Source of the DNA: Phanerochaete sordida
Taxonomy: Eukaryota > Basidiomycota > Agaricomycetes > Polyporales > Phanerochaetaceae
Length of the DNA: 64,000 nucleotides
Direction: 5' to 3'
Assembly: GCA_019973155.2 (NCBI GenBank)
Contig: BPQB01000077.1
Location: forward strand, 96,025-160,024
This document shows positions 20,335 to 31,567 of this stretch, piece after piece (position 1 is the first letter of the stretch; the number at the start of each line of letters is the position of its first letter). Position numbers and translations under genes: made by a program. The notes under the pieces are model-generated. The model had not been told where the DNA came from and ran no database searches. It worked only from the letters and a program-made list of their open reading frames with translations.

Positions 20335-21651
20335 GCTGGCTACCAGTATATTTGCGGTGAATATTCGTATACATGCTCGCTGCGAACGAGCCCCAGGCGC
20401 GCGAGAATATGCGTTCCTGTATGGCGGTGGAGTCGCGCACTTTGGGGTGCTCGCTATAATGACTGCGTTTTAGTAGTACAAGCTAAGGAGGAAGCTGAGA
20501 AGCGAGCGTACTTGGAGCGGGATACTCAGGCAAATCCCCGCGCGGGTGCGGCGGCACGGCCACGCGAAGGGCTTCGCGACGCGCCTAAATCAGCAGACGA
20601 GTCGCAGGAGATGCGAGGATTATCCTGCGTGCCCAGCAATAGCTTAACGCATCCCTCGGGGCTGCATAGCGTGCTTCTCGCCGGGTCATCCGGTGACAGT
20701 GCTTGTGAATGACGGAGAATACTGCCGAGGAGACGCAGAAAGAAGGGTTGCGGGGACGGAGCAGATATTTAGGGTAGAAGCATGTCCCGAGGAAGACCTG
20801 TCATGCAATTGACAGCGGCGATGTCGAATGTGTGTAGGGCATCCTCCGCAGGGGGCTGAGATCGCATGGACGACTCGGATCTGCGCCCTCAAAGCAGAAG
20901 ACAACAAGAGATGGGATTTTGTGGCTTGTCGAAAATCAATCAACTTTTTGCGCAGGATAGCGCGCATTCTGGACTCGTTAGCTCGCGTACTAGCACCCTG
21001 CACGCCCGAAGCGGTCAGCGAGATGATGCAAGGATCACATACAGCGGCTCAGAAGATGGTTGTGGTCGGAAGAGACTCGTGCGCAAGGCCCCGAGCCAGC
21101 GCGAATTATCTCATCTCTTAGCGCTTAGATAAGATAAGTGCTGTACGTGATATCGATGAACCTCTGAGGACTTCAAGTTGCACATAGCCGACCACCATCC
21201 GTCAACAAGCCGTGCAGGTGTTTCGCGGTGTGTGCACCGTATTTCATCTCCTACGCTTATCCACCGCTCACCGCGTCGAAGGAATTGTCGCTTCAGATGT
21301 TAGAATCTGGCCCATACCAAAATATTCGAGCTGCGTGCTGCTCGTGTACATTGGTGCTCGTCCGAGTCGTCCCCATGGTAGACTTGCCCGAGGAGCTCAT
21401 TCTCTCGGCTTAGGGTTGTACGCGATGTGTCTTAACGAACAAGCTCGTGTAAACATGCTCGTGAAGCGCGTTGATGCGAACAACGGCGGGCACGCCTGCA
21501 CCTTTCCTGACACCTCGCAGTGCTCGGTCGTCCGTGATCGGAGGACGGTAGGTTTGGTCCTACACACTGCCCTGCCACATCCTGCCACGCTTACACCGCC
21601 TTCGCTAGCGTATTACCGGAGAACCCCAGCAGTGCCCCGAGCAAGCTACTG

Positions 21652-21659
21652 ATATAAAC
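21652..21659 (+). promoter_or_regulatory. TATA box of F-box copy 2
   Basis: ATATAAAC 46 bp before the ATG at 21705, in a block conserved with the promoter of the inverted copy at 14806-14813. Confidence 0.6.
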
Positions 21660-21704
21660 CCAGACTCCGGAGGTATCTGCCCCGCAACTGGCACTCCGTT
21701 GATC

Positions 21705-22976
21705 ATGGAACTGGCAACGTACGAAGCCAAGTACACCGACCTTGACTGTCCCATACGAGGGCTCCCAGGCGACGTCTGGGATCTCATCATCGATTCCCTT
21801 CGCGACTGCACGACGCTCAAGTCCTGCGCAATGACGTGCAAAGGCTTCCTCCGCCGGAGCCGCCTCCACCTTTTCCGCCGCGTATACCTCAAGAACTTTC
21901 ACAACGCGAAGCTGTTGGTCCGCACCCTCAACCGCGACCCCGAGGCACGGTTCTTTGTGCGCGAGCTTCTGCTCGACTTCCCGGCGGCAACGACGCCCAC
22001 AGGACCGGTCGCGAAGAGCCTCTTCGCGACACTCCCATGTCTACGTGCGCTGTCGATCCGGGGGTACCCTGCGTTGCACGCGTCCTTCCCTGCCGCGCTT
22101 GCGCCCGTCAGCCAGCTTGTGACCGCGCTGCGGCTCTTCCACGTCGAGTTCGCCGACTTCAAGGAGTTTGGCGATGTCCTGCTCGCGCTCCCTCGCCTCG
22201 AGGAGCTCGGTATACACGGCATCGACTTTAAGAGCATCGACCTCGACAAGGGCCACAGCGGCGCGGAGCTCCAGGCGGTGCGGCTCACGAAGCTCGATTA
22301 CGCGGATGGCTTCCGCCCCGACGACACGCGGCAGCTGGCGCAATGGCTCGCGAAGACGGGGACGCCCAAGAGCTTGCAGCGGTTGTTCGTGATGCCGATG
22401 ACGCAGGACCCGTCTACTGCCCAAGAGTTCATTCGGGTGGTGGCGCAAGAATCTTGCACGCTCTTGCTGCACCTCGGCTTCCTATACGGTATGCACTCAC
22501 GCATTTACTGATCGCGAAATCGTGCTGATAAGTTCCAAGAGCCCTTCCACCTCCCGGCTGCACACACACTCCAGAGCCTCAAGTTGACGGTGTCCGTATA
22601 CCGCATAGTCGCGTGCGCCGAGCTTCTGCACAGCCTGCCCGCGCCGGTCTTGCTGCACGAGCTGTGCCTGCACTTCGTGCTTGTTTCTGGCGAGCCAGGG
22701 TCGGCGCGCTTCGAGTGGGGATCGTTTACCGCAGTCGCGACGCTCGACGTCGTGCTCCGGCGGTTCAAAAAGCTTGAGCGGTTCGACGTCCGTCCTGTGC
22801 TGGACGTTGACGGGGTCGCGAGGATGTCGCCGTTCGAGGAACGCAGGGAGTACGTGTCCCTAAATTGGTTACCCGGCGTTGCAAAGCACGTTTGGGCCGA
22901 CCTCGGCGGCCCTGCGTTCTATGTCGAACCACCGCGGTTGTCCTGGCTGCATGTTCCACAGTGTTTCTTCATTTAG
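21705..22976 (+). CDS. F-box-like protein (inverted copy 2)
   Basis: Paralogue of the gene at 13370-14773, on the opposite strand. The ATG at 21705 gives MELATYEAKYTDLDCP, then LRGLPGDVWDLIIDSLRDCT-like F-box helices and LKSCAMTCKGFLRRSRLHLF. LRR-like lines follow (LRALSIRGYPALH, TALRLFHVEFADF, LPRLEELGIHGIDF). A 51-nt intron at 22489-22539 (GTATGC..CCAAG) must be removed because it carries in-frame TGA codons. Removal joins ..LGFLY to EPFHLPAAHTLQSL in frame. The protein ends QCFFI at 22976. The genes are near-identical over long stretches in exon 1 (for example FVRELLLDFPAATTPTGPVA-type text in both), so the duplication is fairly recent. Its substrate is unknown. Confidence 0.82.
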
Positions 22977-23314
22977 TGTAATTCTCAGAAGGCATAGTCT
23001 ATATCCTCTGAAACCCTTTGCTGAAGATTCTGGATGTACGTATGGTATCTTGCCTTTACTATATGCAAGCCGGTCTGTGTAAGAGAGGCTACTGATCGTG
23101 AGGACATGCCATACGCGCTTACTTTGATAAAAAGCCAGCTTCACTCGTGTGATACCAGTTACTTATTCCGTACCTATCTATCGACGATATTGATGGACGT
23201 CAGCTATCTCCATTTCTACGACCATTGCCTGGTAGTGAAAAGCCGCGGACCAACTGACAGTGTGTGCGAGAATGGTTCTTCCCATCCTGAGCTATCGCTA
23301 ACTGTCCCTGTAGA
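22977..23314. other. Spacer within inverted-duplication arm B
   Basis: 3' flank of F-box copy 2. The first 60 bp still match the extended C-terminal codons of copy 1, and the last 60 bp match the spacer of arm A. No gene. Confidence 0.55.
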
Positions 23315-23510
23315 ATGCTCATCTCAGATTTACGAACGCAGCCCATGGAAGCTGGCCTGGCAGAGGGTGGGTCAAAGGTCACTCCTCGGCACCGTATTCC
23401 CATCAGCGAAAGCTGGAGCCTCGTCGTCGATTATATTCACAATTTCCGACTGTGGTACTCTTGTCTCCCTCGCAGTGGCGTCCAGGGCCTTCCTCAATCT
23501 CAGCAGATAG
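23315..23510 (+). pseudogene. Decayed remnant of a truncated F-box gene (partner of 12735-13166)
   Basis: Begins MLISDLRTQPMEAGLAEGGS, alignable with MVVSGFRIQPMEAGAEEAGP of the remnant at 13166. The match continues through ISESWSLVVDY, then shifts to another frame (GTLVSLAVASRAFLNLSR against TLRFLAVVCRGSLLNRSR) and ends at TAG near 23510. The shift and stop make a working protein unlikely. The spacer upstream (about 23250-23314) also matches the spacer of the other arm, so this is a duplicated segment rather than an independent gene. Confidence 0.65.
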
Positions 23511-23759
23511 CAAGTACATTCTGTAAGAGTGTGCGCTCGAATTCTCTGTTTAATGAAGACGTCGTCGTGACATATGTTCCATCATATAGGGCACGTCCCC
23601 GGGCAATCTAGTCCTGCATGTCACGCTGTATGACGGCAGTTGCCCTCCACTGTTTCGCCGAATCTCGTATTGTCTAATGGACGCGTTGGAGATGAGCCAC
23701 ATTTTGCTATTGGGCAGTGACCCATCAAGACTCAGACAACAGCCTCTGTAGAACACCCT

Positions 23760-26619
23760 TCAACACCAGCGGTCGATCCTATACGTCCCGTCCGTCAGGC
23801 CTGCTAGGTCTGGATCTTGTGCGATCTCCGTGTCTTTGAAGAGCTGGTCGGTGAATAACTCCATTGTAGCGCGATATCTGACCAAAGCGTCTTCGCTAGC
23901 ATAAGCGGAGGCGCCCATGCAGATCGGTTTTTTCTCTGCTGTGAGAGTAGTGAGAAAGAGGTAGGCATTTATTTCAGCTTGGGAAGGAAGGAAGAAATGA
24001 ACAAGGTCACCTTGGCTAGCCTCCGTCATTGCATGAAAGACATCCAAGCTTGATATGTCCGGGACGATGTTCGAGAAGGCAGTTGTGTGATATCGCCAGA
24101 GCTGGACGTAGAAGACGAAGGTAAGAAATGTCGAGCAGCTGTCCGCGTCTTGACGAACCGAAAGCCGCTGAAGAGGGTCTGAAGATCAACGTCTGCTTAC
24201 GAAATACACTGCAGATGGTAAGACAGACCTCGAAATAGCGAGCCACAATTAGGCTAGTATCCAGAATTTGATCCGGCTCAGTCACCCAGGCAAAGGCAGC
24301 AAGCTCCAGACTTGGGACGAAGGCCTGGAGCTGTCTCCACAGCTTGGGGTCTCGTTTTGCATCGCTGAGATATCGGGGCCAGAGAGTAAGCAAGGGATGT
24401 CGAAGGTCAGGACGATCCCGATGAGGCGCTATGTGCGGCTGGGGCTTGAAAACCGCAGATATAGGTCTCGCTCGGGCAAGCGCGGCGAAGCAAACGGAGG
24501 CGAGGTGGGTATTCCGGTCCACGCAAAACTCGGGAACAGAGCAGCGCGAGTTGTTGAGCAGAAAATTGCTGAAGGAGGGATGAAACGGAGCTACCATGGC
24601 CTTCCCATTTAGCCTGATGACTGGCTGCAAGTATCTCACCATGGCAATAATGTCGCACGGAGACCAAAATCCCTCCTCTGTGTAAAACGCGATAGTCTCA
24701 GGAGGTATTCCATCGCTATTGCACGCGATAAAGCGTAGAAGAGTGTAGAATTTGTAGCTTGTGGGGTCGCGGACGATCTTCGATTGGAGAATCTTCAGGT
24801 AGAGCGCATCCAGAGGCGCAAGGCGCGAGTCGTCATGTTCAAGGCACCAACGAAGCCGCTCCTCTGATGTCGAACGGTGGGATACGCCTATGTATGCAGC
24901 GACTAGATTCCCAAAGATGGCGTTATACTGGACGGTGCGCCATCTAAAGCGGGGGTGAGGGGGATGCGCCGACATGTAAGCATCGAAGGAGCGTTGTGAG
25001 TCGCCGGCAAATAGTGGGCCACTGAATGACTGGCGTTGATGGACGAGACTTGCATGGCTGGAATGCGCGATGATGGACACGATAATGGGGCAGAACCGGG
25101 CGGATATGAAGACATAAAGCCACGGAAGCTTGCGGACGAGCGTGAGCAGAAACTCAAGCAAGTGGGGGAGAACAGTGTCCTTCTCAGTCTCTTCACACTG
25201 GTCAATATCGTGAATGACTATCACCGTGGGCTTCTGGTGGAGCGGAGGAATGGCGTCCAAGAGTCGGAAGAGCAGACGCTCCTGCATGATGCTCCAGCGC
25301 CCTGCTTCTAGGTCCGGGTCGTCGCCATGTAGGAAGATATCCCTTACCATGGATGCAACGTCAGAGCGCAGGCTCGGCCAAACCTGATACAGCAGATTTG
25401 GCACAAAGAATCGCAAGGAGCTTGGCCGATCGTGTACAAAGAAGAATGATGCACCGAGCGTTGGGGAGGGCCATTGGGCTGAGTCAAGGGAAATGCAGAA
25501 GTGGTACGCCGTTAAGGACCTCTCGAGTCCCGCTTCACCATGGAGGAAGTATATCCGTTTGTCGCCAGACAGCCATGTGTCGATATCTGCGGACAGGTCT
25601 TCTTGGGGGGATGGTAACGAGTCGCGAAATTGGTGCAGCTCAGACAAACGATAGGTGATGGATCCACGAACAATACCATCGAAAACCCGTGCGACTTTCT
25701 CTGAACCGACACGACAATGCGATCAGCGTGATTGGGGTAGACAGGAGGATGACGATCGTACCCGCTTCGGCGTACTCGTCCTGCATAAGCTGCTTGACAT
25801 GTCAGAGATTTCAGTACAAAATCTTCAGCATTGTACGAACCTTCGCTGCTTCGATATCCCTTATTATGTCCCAGATCCCGACTGAGCCACGGCACTAGTG
25901 GTCAGAGAACCATCGTCAGTGGGGGATGAGAAACGTGATATTGATTTTACCCGAAACAGTGCCTCTGCCATCTCGATCGTCTCCTTCATCTCGTGGAGCT
26001 GAGCCCGATTGCGACCATGCGGCGCTGGAAGAAGGACAGTCTCGAGACTGCGAAGTACACGAGAGTTGTGCACGCTCCGCAGGTTCCTTGCACGCTTTTC
26101 AAGCTCTCTTATAGTCCTACACAAGCTTTGCTTTCAGTTTCATCGGATAACTAGAATGATGAATTTGGTACCTCGACAGATCCTGTGTCCTCTCACAAAG
26201 CTTGTCGGAAGACTTGATCATGGCCCCAAGTGGCGTTCGCGAGTAGTACCCGCCGAAGAGACTCAAAGTCTTGCCGTCAGTATAGAGACTGACATGACGC
26301 TCCGCTAGTGCCATTGCACACTGGACGGTATAGCCCAGATTGGCAACACTCTCTAGGAATGCATTGCGGGCTTCGACACCCTCCGCAGTCTATGTATGGG
26401 AAATCGGGCTATGTTCTAGCAGAATACATGGTCGATGCTCACCTGGACAGTCCAGATCAGATATTTCAGTCGTTTCACAAGTTCCGGCACATCCGGGAAG
26501 ACGATGTCCTTATGTTTGAAGTGGAGGATGGTTTGATCCAATAGGGTATAAGGTGGACGGCCGACGCTTTCAGCGAGATCAAAGACGGGGTCAGATCGAC
26601 GTTCTAGCTCCAACTCCAT
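23760..26619 (-). CDS. STAND/NACHT-type protein with degenerate Walker A
   Basis: Resembles fungal NLR-like proteins, which act in self/non-self recognition or stress signalling. The proposed start is 26619 (MELELERRSDPVFDLAESVG). Three short exons form a helical N-terminal region (AMALAERHVSLYTDGKTLSL, RTIRELEKRARNLRSVHNSR, HEMKETIEMAEALFRVKS). The large exon (about 24.2-25.65 kb) begins with SELHQFRDSLPSPQEDL and carries IYFLHGEAGLERSLTAYHFC, where a normal P-loop would be GxxGxGKS. Next come a Walker-B-like VIVIHDIDQCEE, a sensor-like LYVFISARF and a helical domain up to VFRKQTL. A short intron then leads to VPDISSLDVFHAM and the stop at 23760. No WD, ankyrin or TPR repeats follow. Exon borders at both ends are approximate. 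It may be a pseudo-NTPase or a decaying gene. Confidence 0.68.
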
Positions 26620-27120
26620 AGCGTGTGTCGCTCGCAGCTTGCAGTGGGTATTATGTGCGACACGCTAGAAGCTGGGCCAAACCGTGTGGAAGTTCAAGAG
26701 GCAAGATGACGCGCTCGAAATTTTCTCGTGCCATTAGAAGGCGGTGCAACACAGGTTTTCCAAGCCTGAGGTCTGAACAGATTATCTTATCTTAAAGCGC
26801 GTTAACAGCGCGTAGATACGCGAACACGCCCCGCGATGCTTCCTAGCCCTGGCCCCCAAATAATACGTAGAGTGCTGTGTCGGCCAGCCAAAGAACACGA
26901 AATATTCTCTAGCGGTCCGCTTTGGGTTACTCAAGCTCTTTGCTCCCTCCATGCACATATGATCGTGTCCATCTCCCACGGTACGAGGGAACGAAATCAT
27001 TACTTGCACTAGCAAAAGGAAATGTGGTCGGGCAGGTCCTACACATGTGGCATCAAGGCAACATCAAAGCGCGTGAATCTCAGATCGCAAGTCATGGAAT
27101 CATCAGGCATGAGCAAATTA
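26620..27120. other. Intergenic upstream of the STAND gene
   Basis: Promoter side of the STAND gene and 3' flank of the Ppo gene. No further signal recognised. Confidence 0.5.
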
Positions 27121-30100
27121 CTAGTCATACTGCAAGACGCAGCTGTCAGTATGGGCTCGTAGAGGGACAATCGTTGCGGAACTCACAATCAGAGTCATCG
27201 AGCCCGGCCAATACGTCAGGTTCCCAGTGTCGTCGAGATACACAGGGCTGTTCGTGCCGTAGACGTCGAGCGAGAAGCCCGCGAGCTTCCCTGCGGCACT
27301 CTCCGCGCGGCGGAGGTTCTTCAGGCGGAAGATCACCTTGATGACCTCTGCAACCGTCCGCTCGCTGAAGTCGGTGCCGAACCCGTCCTGGAACCCCGAG
27401 CCCTGGAGCTGGTACTTTTCTGCTGGCCGAAGGGGGTTGACGGTGAGGGGATCAGGGAAGTCCTTGGGCTGAGGATAACGTCAGGTCAGCTCGAATCTCT
27501 CTGATCTGCGTCAAAACACGCACGTTCAGATGCGCATTTTTGATGCTCGCAAAGACGAGGTCGCCCGGCTGTACCGAGACTGTCTTGCCCTCTGCGACAG
27601 GAATAGCGCTGGGGCTTTTCACGCCGCGTAGGAGCGCGGAGGTCTGCGGGGAGAGCCCTAGAAGCAACATTCTCAGTCGTAACTTTGACAGCGCATGGGA
27701 TCAGCTTACTCTGGGCCTCACGGATGTACCCAAGCAGCAGTGCTTGCTGCTGCGGGTCCTTGCTGTCCGCCTGCGCGAGCCGCACGATCTCCGCGCGCTC
27801 CTTCGAGCGCGCGTCGTCCATGTAGAAGTCGACGATCTGTGCGACGCCCTGGGCGAAGGGCATCGAGCCGCGGATCGCGAGGCCAAGGGCTTGCGCGACG
27901 ATCTCGCTTGTGGACCGACCGCCGGTCTGCAACCTGGCAAGGAATTCGTGGAACGGCTTGCGCGGTTCGGCCGGCCAGACGAAGCTCGAGATGAAATCGA
28001 CGACTTGAGAGACAGGGTTCTGCGACACGTCTGTCAGTGCAAAGCTCAAGGGCGGAGAAACATGGTGATATACCCAGGCAGAAAGGTCCTTGACATTCTG
28101 CGTAATAATCTCCCGCAGCGTGTCGACGACTTGCAACGCGCTATGCTCGAGCAGCCAAACGTGCTCCGGCTGAACGTCCATCAGTGCACAGGTGTACAGG
28201 AGCGACAGCATGTCGTAGACTTCCTGGGGCGTGAACAGGCCCTTCGGGTCCGCTTTCGTTTTGAGAGGAACGCCGAGCTGCCAACACGTCAGCACATCTC
28301 TCCCTCGCCAAAGTAGCGGCTAACGTACCAGGTGGTCTGCAACGAACTGTACGCTGATGAGGTTGATGACGTTCCCGACGATATCGACGCGCGTGCCAGG
28401 GATGCCGTCCATGGTATATGAGCTGCTCTTGAGAAGGTTCTCGGCGATCCGCTTGTACGCCTGGGCGTAAACTTCAATCGATTGTTGACCATTGGGGAAT
28501 AGCGCTTGTTTTGCCCATGCTGCGTCCCTCGCATGTCTAGTGGGACCAACGTCAACAATAGGTCCAATAGCTGCGCTGCACGACGACGTACTGCTTCTCA
28601 TCGTCAAACATCAGGAAGAACCCGTGGTTCTGCGCGAGGAGCTTCATATCGCGCTTGAACGGGGCGGTGAACGTCGACGGGTTCTTGAAGATACACTCGA
28701 GGCCTTTGATAGTGTCGACGACCGTCGGGACAGGGAGCGGCTGTGGGCGCTTGCCGTCCATACCAGAGTAGTTTTGGACAATTTTCAGCTTCGCGAGGTT
28801 AGTCTTCATGATTTCGGGTGTGAAGAACGGGAACAGCGAGTATACACTGTCGCCAGGGTAGTGCCGCGGCAGGTGGCGCATGAGCAGCTTCGGCAGCGCC
28901 GCGCCGAACGCCCCGTTGTTCGGGTCGCGCGAGCAGTCCTGGAAGCCCCACGTCGTGAGGTTCGCGGCTAGACGGAGGGAGACGCGGTTAGCCAATTGAG
29001 AACGACGTATGGCACAGATGAAAGACGTACGAGTGTAGTCGGTGGTGTAGAACCTGTCACCACGCACGAGGGCAACAGCATCCCCAAGGATCGCACGCGT
29101 CATCGTGTAGCCACAGCAGATCCCGGAGCCGGGGCCAAGCGGCATTGTTTCCTCAGCCTGGATGCCGGGGTAGAGCTCGAGGTTGTCGATGTGCCCGTAG
29201 AGCTGGCGCGCCGCTTCCGCGACGGAGGCGTCGCTGTTCCAGTCTTTGAAGTCCGCGAACGGCTTCAGGCCTAGGAAGGTGCGGAACTCGTTCATCGTGC
29301 ACACGCCCCACGCGCGGCCCTGCTCGATGCTCATGATCTCGACGACGCGGAAGACCGCCGGGTGGCCCCGCGCACGGTACGCGCCCGCCACGGTCTCGGT
29401 CGCCGTCTGCAGGATGTCGGCGATGTCGTCGTCCGCGAAGGAGCCGTCGGGGCCGCGTTGCAGGGTTTTCTGGATGATGGAGCCATCGGGGCCCTGTTCG
29501 AATCTACAGCGACTACATTAGCGTCTGTACAAAGCGCACGACGAGCACGCTTACGAGCCAAAGGTCCGCGTCCGGGGATTAGGATCGACCATGGTCGACC
29601 AGCTGCGTCCAATGGCGGCTCCAAAGTCGCTAAGCTGCAGCTTCTCGGGATCCTTGCCAGGGAAAATCTTGGCGAAGAGGTCCTTGGTCCAGCCGATGTC
29701 CTTCTCAGCGGTCACCGCATGCCACTGCAAAATCGTCAGATATGATCCGCCTGCTCGAGATACCCGAAGACGACGCACGCGGTAGAGCAGATTGAACTCG
29801 ACAGAGACGTGGTTACCCTCACCGCGGCCGAGGAACCCGCCATCCGGGGTTTTGATAGGCTGCAGAGCGGTCGCGGTCAGTCGTCGCAGTCGCGCAAATG
29901 TGGTAGTGGCGTACGTCAAATGGGTTCATGCTCCACCCGAGACCGTCGCGTGGCAGGCCCAAGAAGCCGCCGACGTAGTCGCCGAAGATCATCGCCATGA
30001 AGTGCCCGCCGCTGCGGAGAAGAAGCGTGTCAGCACATGTTTAATCTTCCTGCCGTATCCCCTCGCAGGAAGCGAACCAAGGCGCAGCCCATCAGCCCGA

Positions 30101-31567
30101 AGCGGACCAAGCGTGGACCCACAGCGACCGCTTTGGTTGGGAAAGAGGGGCAACAGGCGGAGACGTACTTGACGAGTCGTGCCACCTGGAAGATCTCCTC
30201 GTCCTGCTGCGCGCGCTTGGCCGCGTTCTCCGGAGGTGGGTCGGTCCACCGGCCGCGTTCGTTGATTTTGAGAAGCATCTTCGCAATGTACTGTGTCCGC
30301 CATGAGCCCACAAGCAGTGCCAATGAAACGCAAAACACGCACGTTGTGATTTCTGCTGAAAATAACCAGGAGCGCGCTTGCAGCCGGCGGCACGAGCACG
30401 AGACGGTCCTCCGCAAATGCATCGTTCCAGAGCAGACCGCGGCCCTCAGCCTTGTTACGCACAAGGTCCTGCTCGGCCTGGTTCGTGCCGTAGAGCGGCG
30501 ACAGGTCGAGATACGACGTCGTGTTGTTCAGCGTCGGGTCCGTCGGCGCGGTGCGGAACAGCGAATGGGTGACCAGCGACGCGAACGCAAACGTCAGCGC
30601 CGAGTTGTTGCCGGGATGGGGCTTGAACTGCGCAACACATCAGCGGTGCACCCCAGAAACACGCAGCGAAAACACGCACGTCCCCACGAGACCGGAGCAG
30701 CGCGTCAAACACAAGCCCCGCGTCGGGCAGCGTGTTCGCCGGCTGTGGCTGCTGGTTCTCGACGTCCCGCGCGTACGGCCGCCCCGACTGCCCGAGCGCG
30801 GGCTGCCATGTGTTGTTCCCGCTCCCGTCCGCGTTCCGGAACGCCCATGGCGCGCGCGGCGGCGGCGGCGCTGCGCCCGCAGGCGCACTCGCCGCGGCCG
30901 GCGGCGGCACAGACGGCGCGCCGTTCGCCGCGCCCCACGACGCCGTCGGGCTCGGGGGCGCCGCAGAGGACGCAGAGGACGCGCCCGCGCGCGGGACCGC
31001 GTTCGCCTCCGTCCAAGGCACTGCCCCCGCGGGGTCCGAGCCGATGTACGCCGCGGGCGGGTGCGGCAGCGAGTTGTAGAGGAAGGTGATGACTTTGTCG
31101 TTCGCCTCCTTCGCAAAGTCGTTGTCCTGGGGCAGCTTGCACAGCGCGCTGAGCATGTCCACGAAGAAGTTGTCGCGGTCGTCGATCGCGTCCGGGCTCT
31201 CGATCACCTGCAGCGCGGATTTCTGTCGTGCGTGTGTCAGGGCGGCGCGCTGCTGCAGGGCGCGCGGCACGCACCATGAAGTTGACCGGGTCGTCGACGA
31301 GCGGGCCCTGGCCAAGCATCGTCTGCAGCTCTTCGTACAGCACCGACAGCGTCGAGTGTGTTGCTTTGTCTGCCGCAGTGGGTCCCGCCGGTGGTGCGGT
31401 CTGCTTCGCTTGCACTTGGTACGCGTATTTGCCATCGGGGGCCGTCGGCAGCGGCCTGTCGGCGAGGTCGACGAGGTCGGTCACGGCCTGCGCTGGCTGG
31501 TGAGCACCCCTGCGTCGCACACAGCTCGACGACGTACCAGGAACTTGGAAATCGCGTCCTTGATCAT
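27121..31567 (-). CDS. Psi-factor-producing oxygenase / linoleate diol synthase-like heme dioxygenase with C-terminal P450 domain
   Basis: Oxygenates linoleic acid to hydroperoxides (oxylipin signals for development). The start at 31567 (MIKDAISKFL) is followed by an intron, then AQAVTDLVDLADRPLPTAPD. Many short introns interrupt the gene. Landmarks of the peroxidase-like domain are FFVDMLSALCKLPQDNDF, ASLVTHSLFRT, LDLSPLYGTNQAEQDLVRN, GGHFMAMIFGDYVGGFLGLP and the catalytic Tyr/His pair in EFNLLYR-WHAVTAEKDIGW, split by an intron between YR and WH. The P450-like part has GIPGTRVDIVGNVINLISVQ and VYDMLSLLYTCALMDVQPEH. It ends VYLDDTGNLTYWPGSMTLIYD. The heme-thiolate region reads GSGFQDGFGTDFSERT: where P450 enzymes have FxxGxxxCxG the Cys position is Gly (27382-27384). 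So the dioxygenase is probably active and the isomerase domain probably heme-free, as described for Aspergillus PpoC. An Ala/Pro-rich insertion (around AAPPPPRAPWAFRNADG) is unusual. Confidence 0.93.

Larger units (their letters stand above)
20263..21704. other. Intergenic between divergent A1 protease and F-box copy 2
   Basis: A 1.4-kb head-to-head spacer holding both promoters. Several unrelated short frames occur but none shows family motifs or consistent splicing. The last 60 bp are shared with the F-box copy 1 promoter. Confidence 0.5.
21652..23510 (+). repeat. Inverted segmental duplication, arm B
   Basis: Colinear with arm A at promoter, coding, 3' flank and remnant. The arms enclose a 6.8-kb core with the Doc pair, S10 copy 2 and an A1 protease. 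Confidence 0.7.

Noticed and set aside
12735..23510. Composite transposon with the F-box arms as terminal inverted repeats
   Set aside because: The arms are gene-containing segments without transposase, short target duplications or sharp TIR ends visible by eye.
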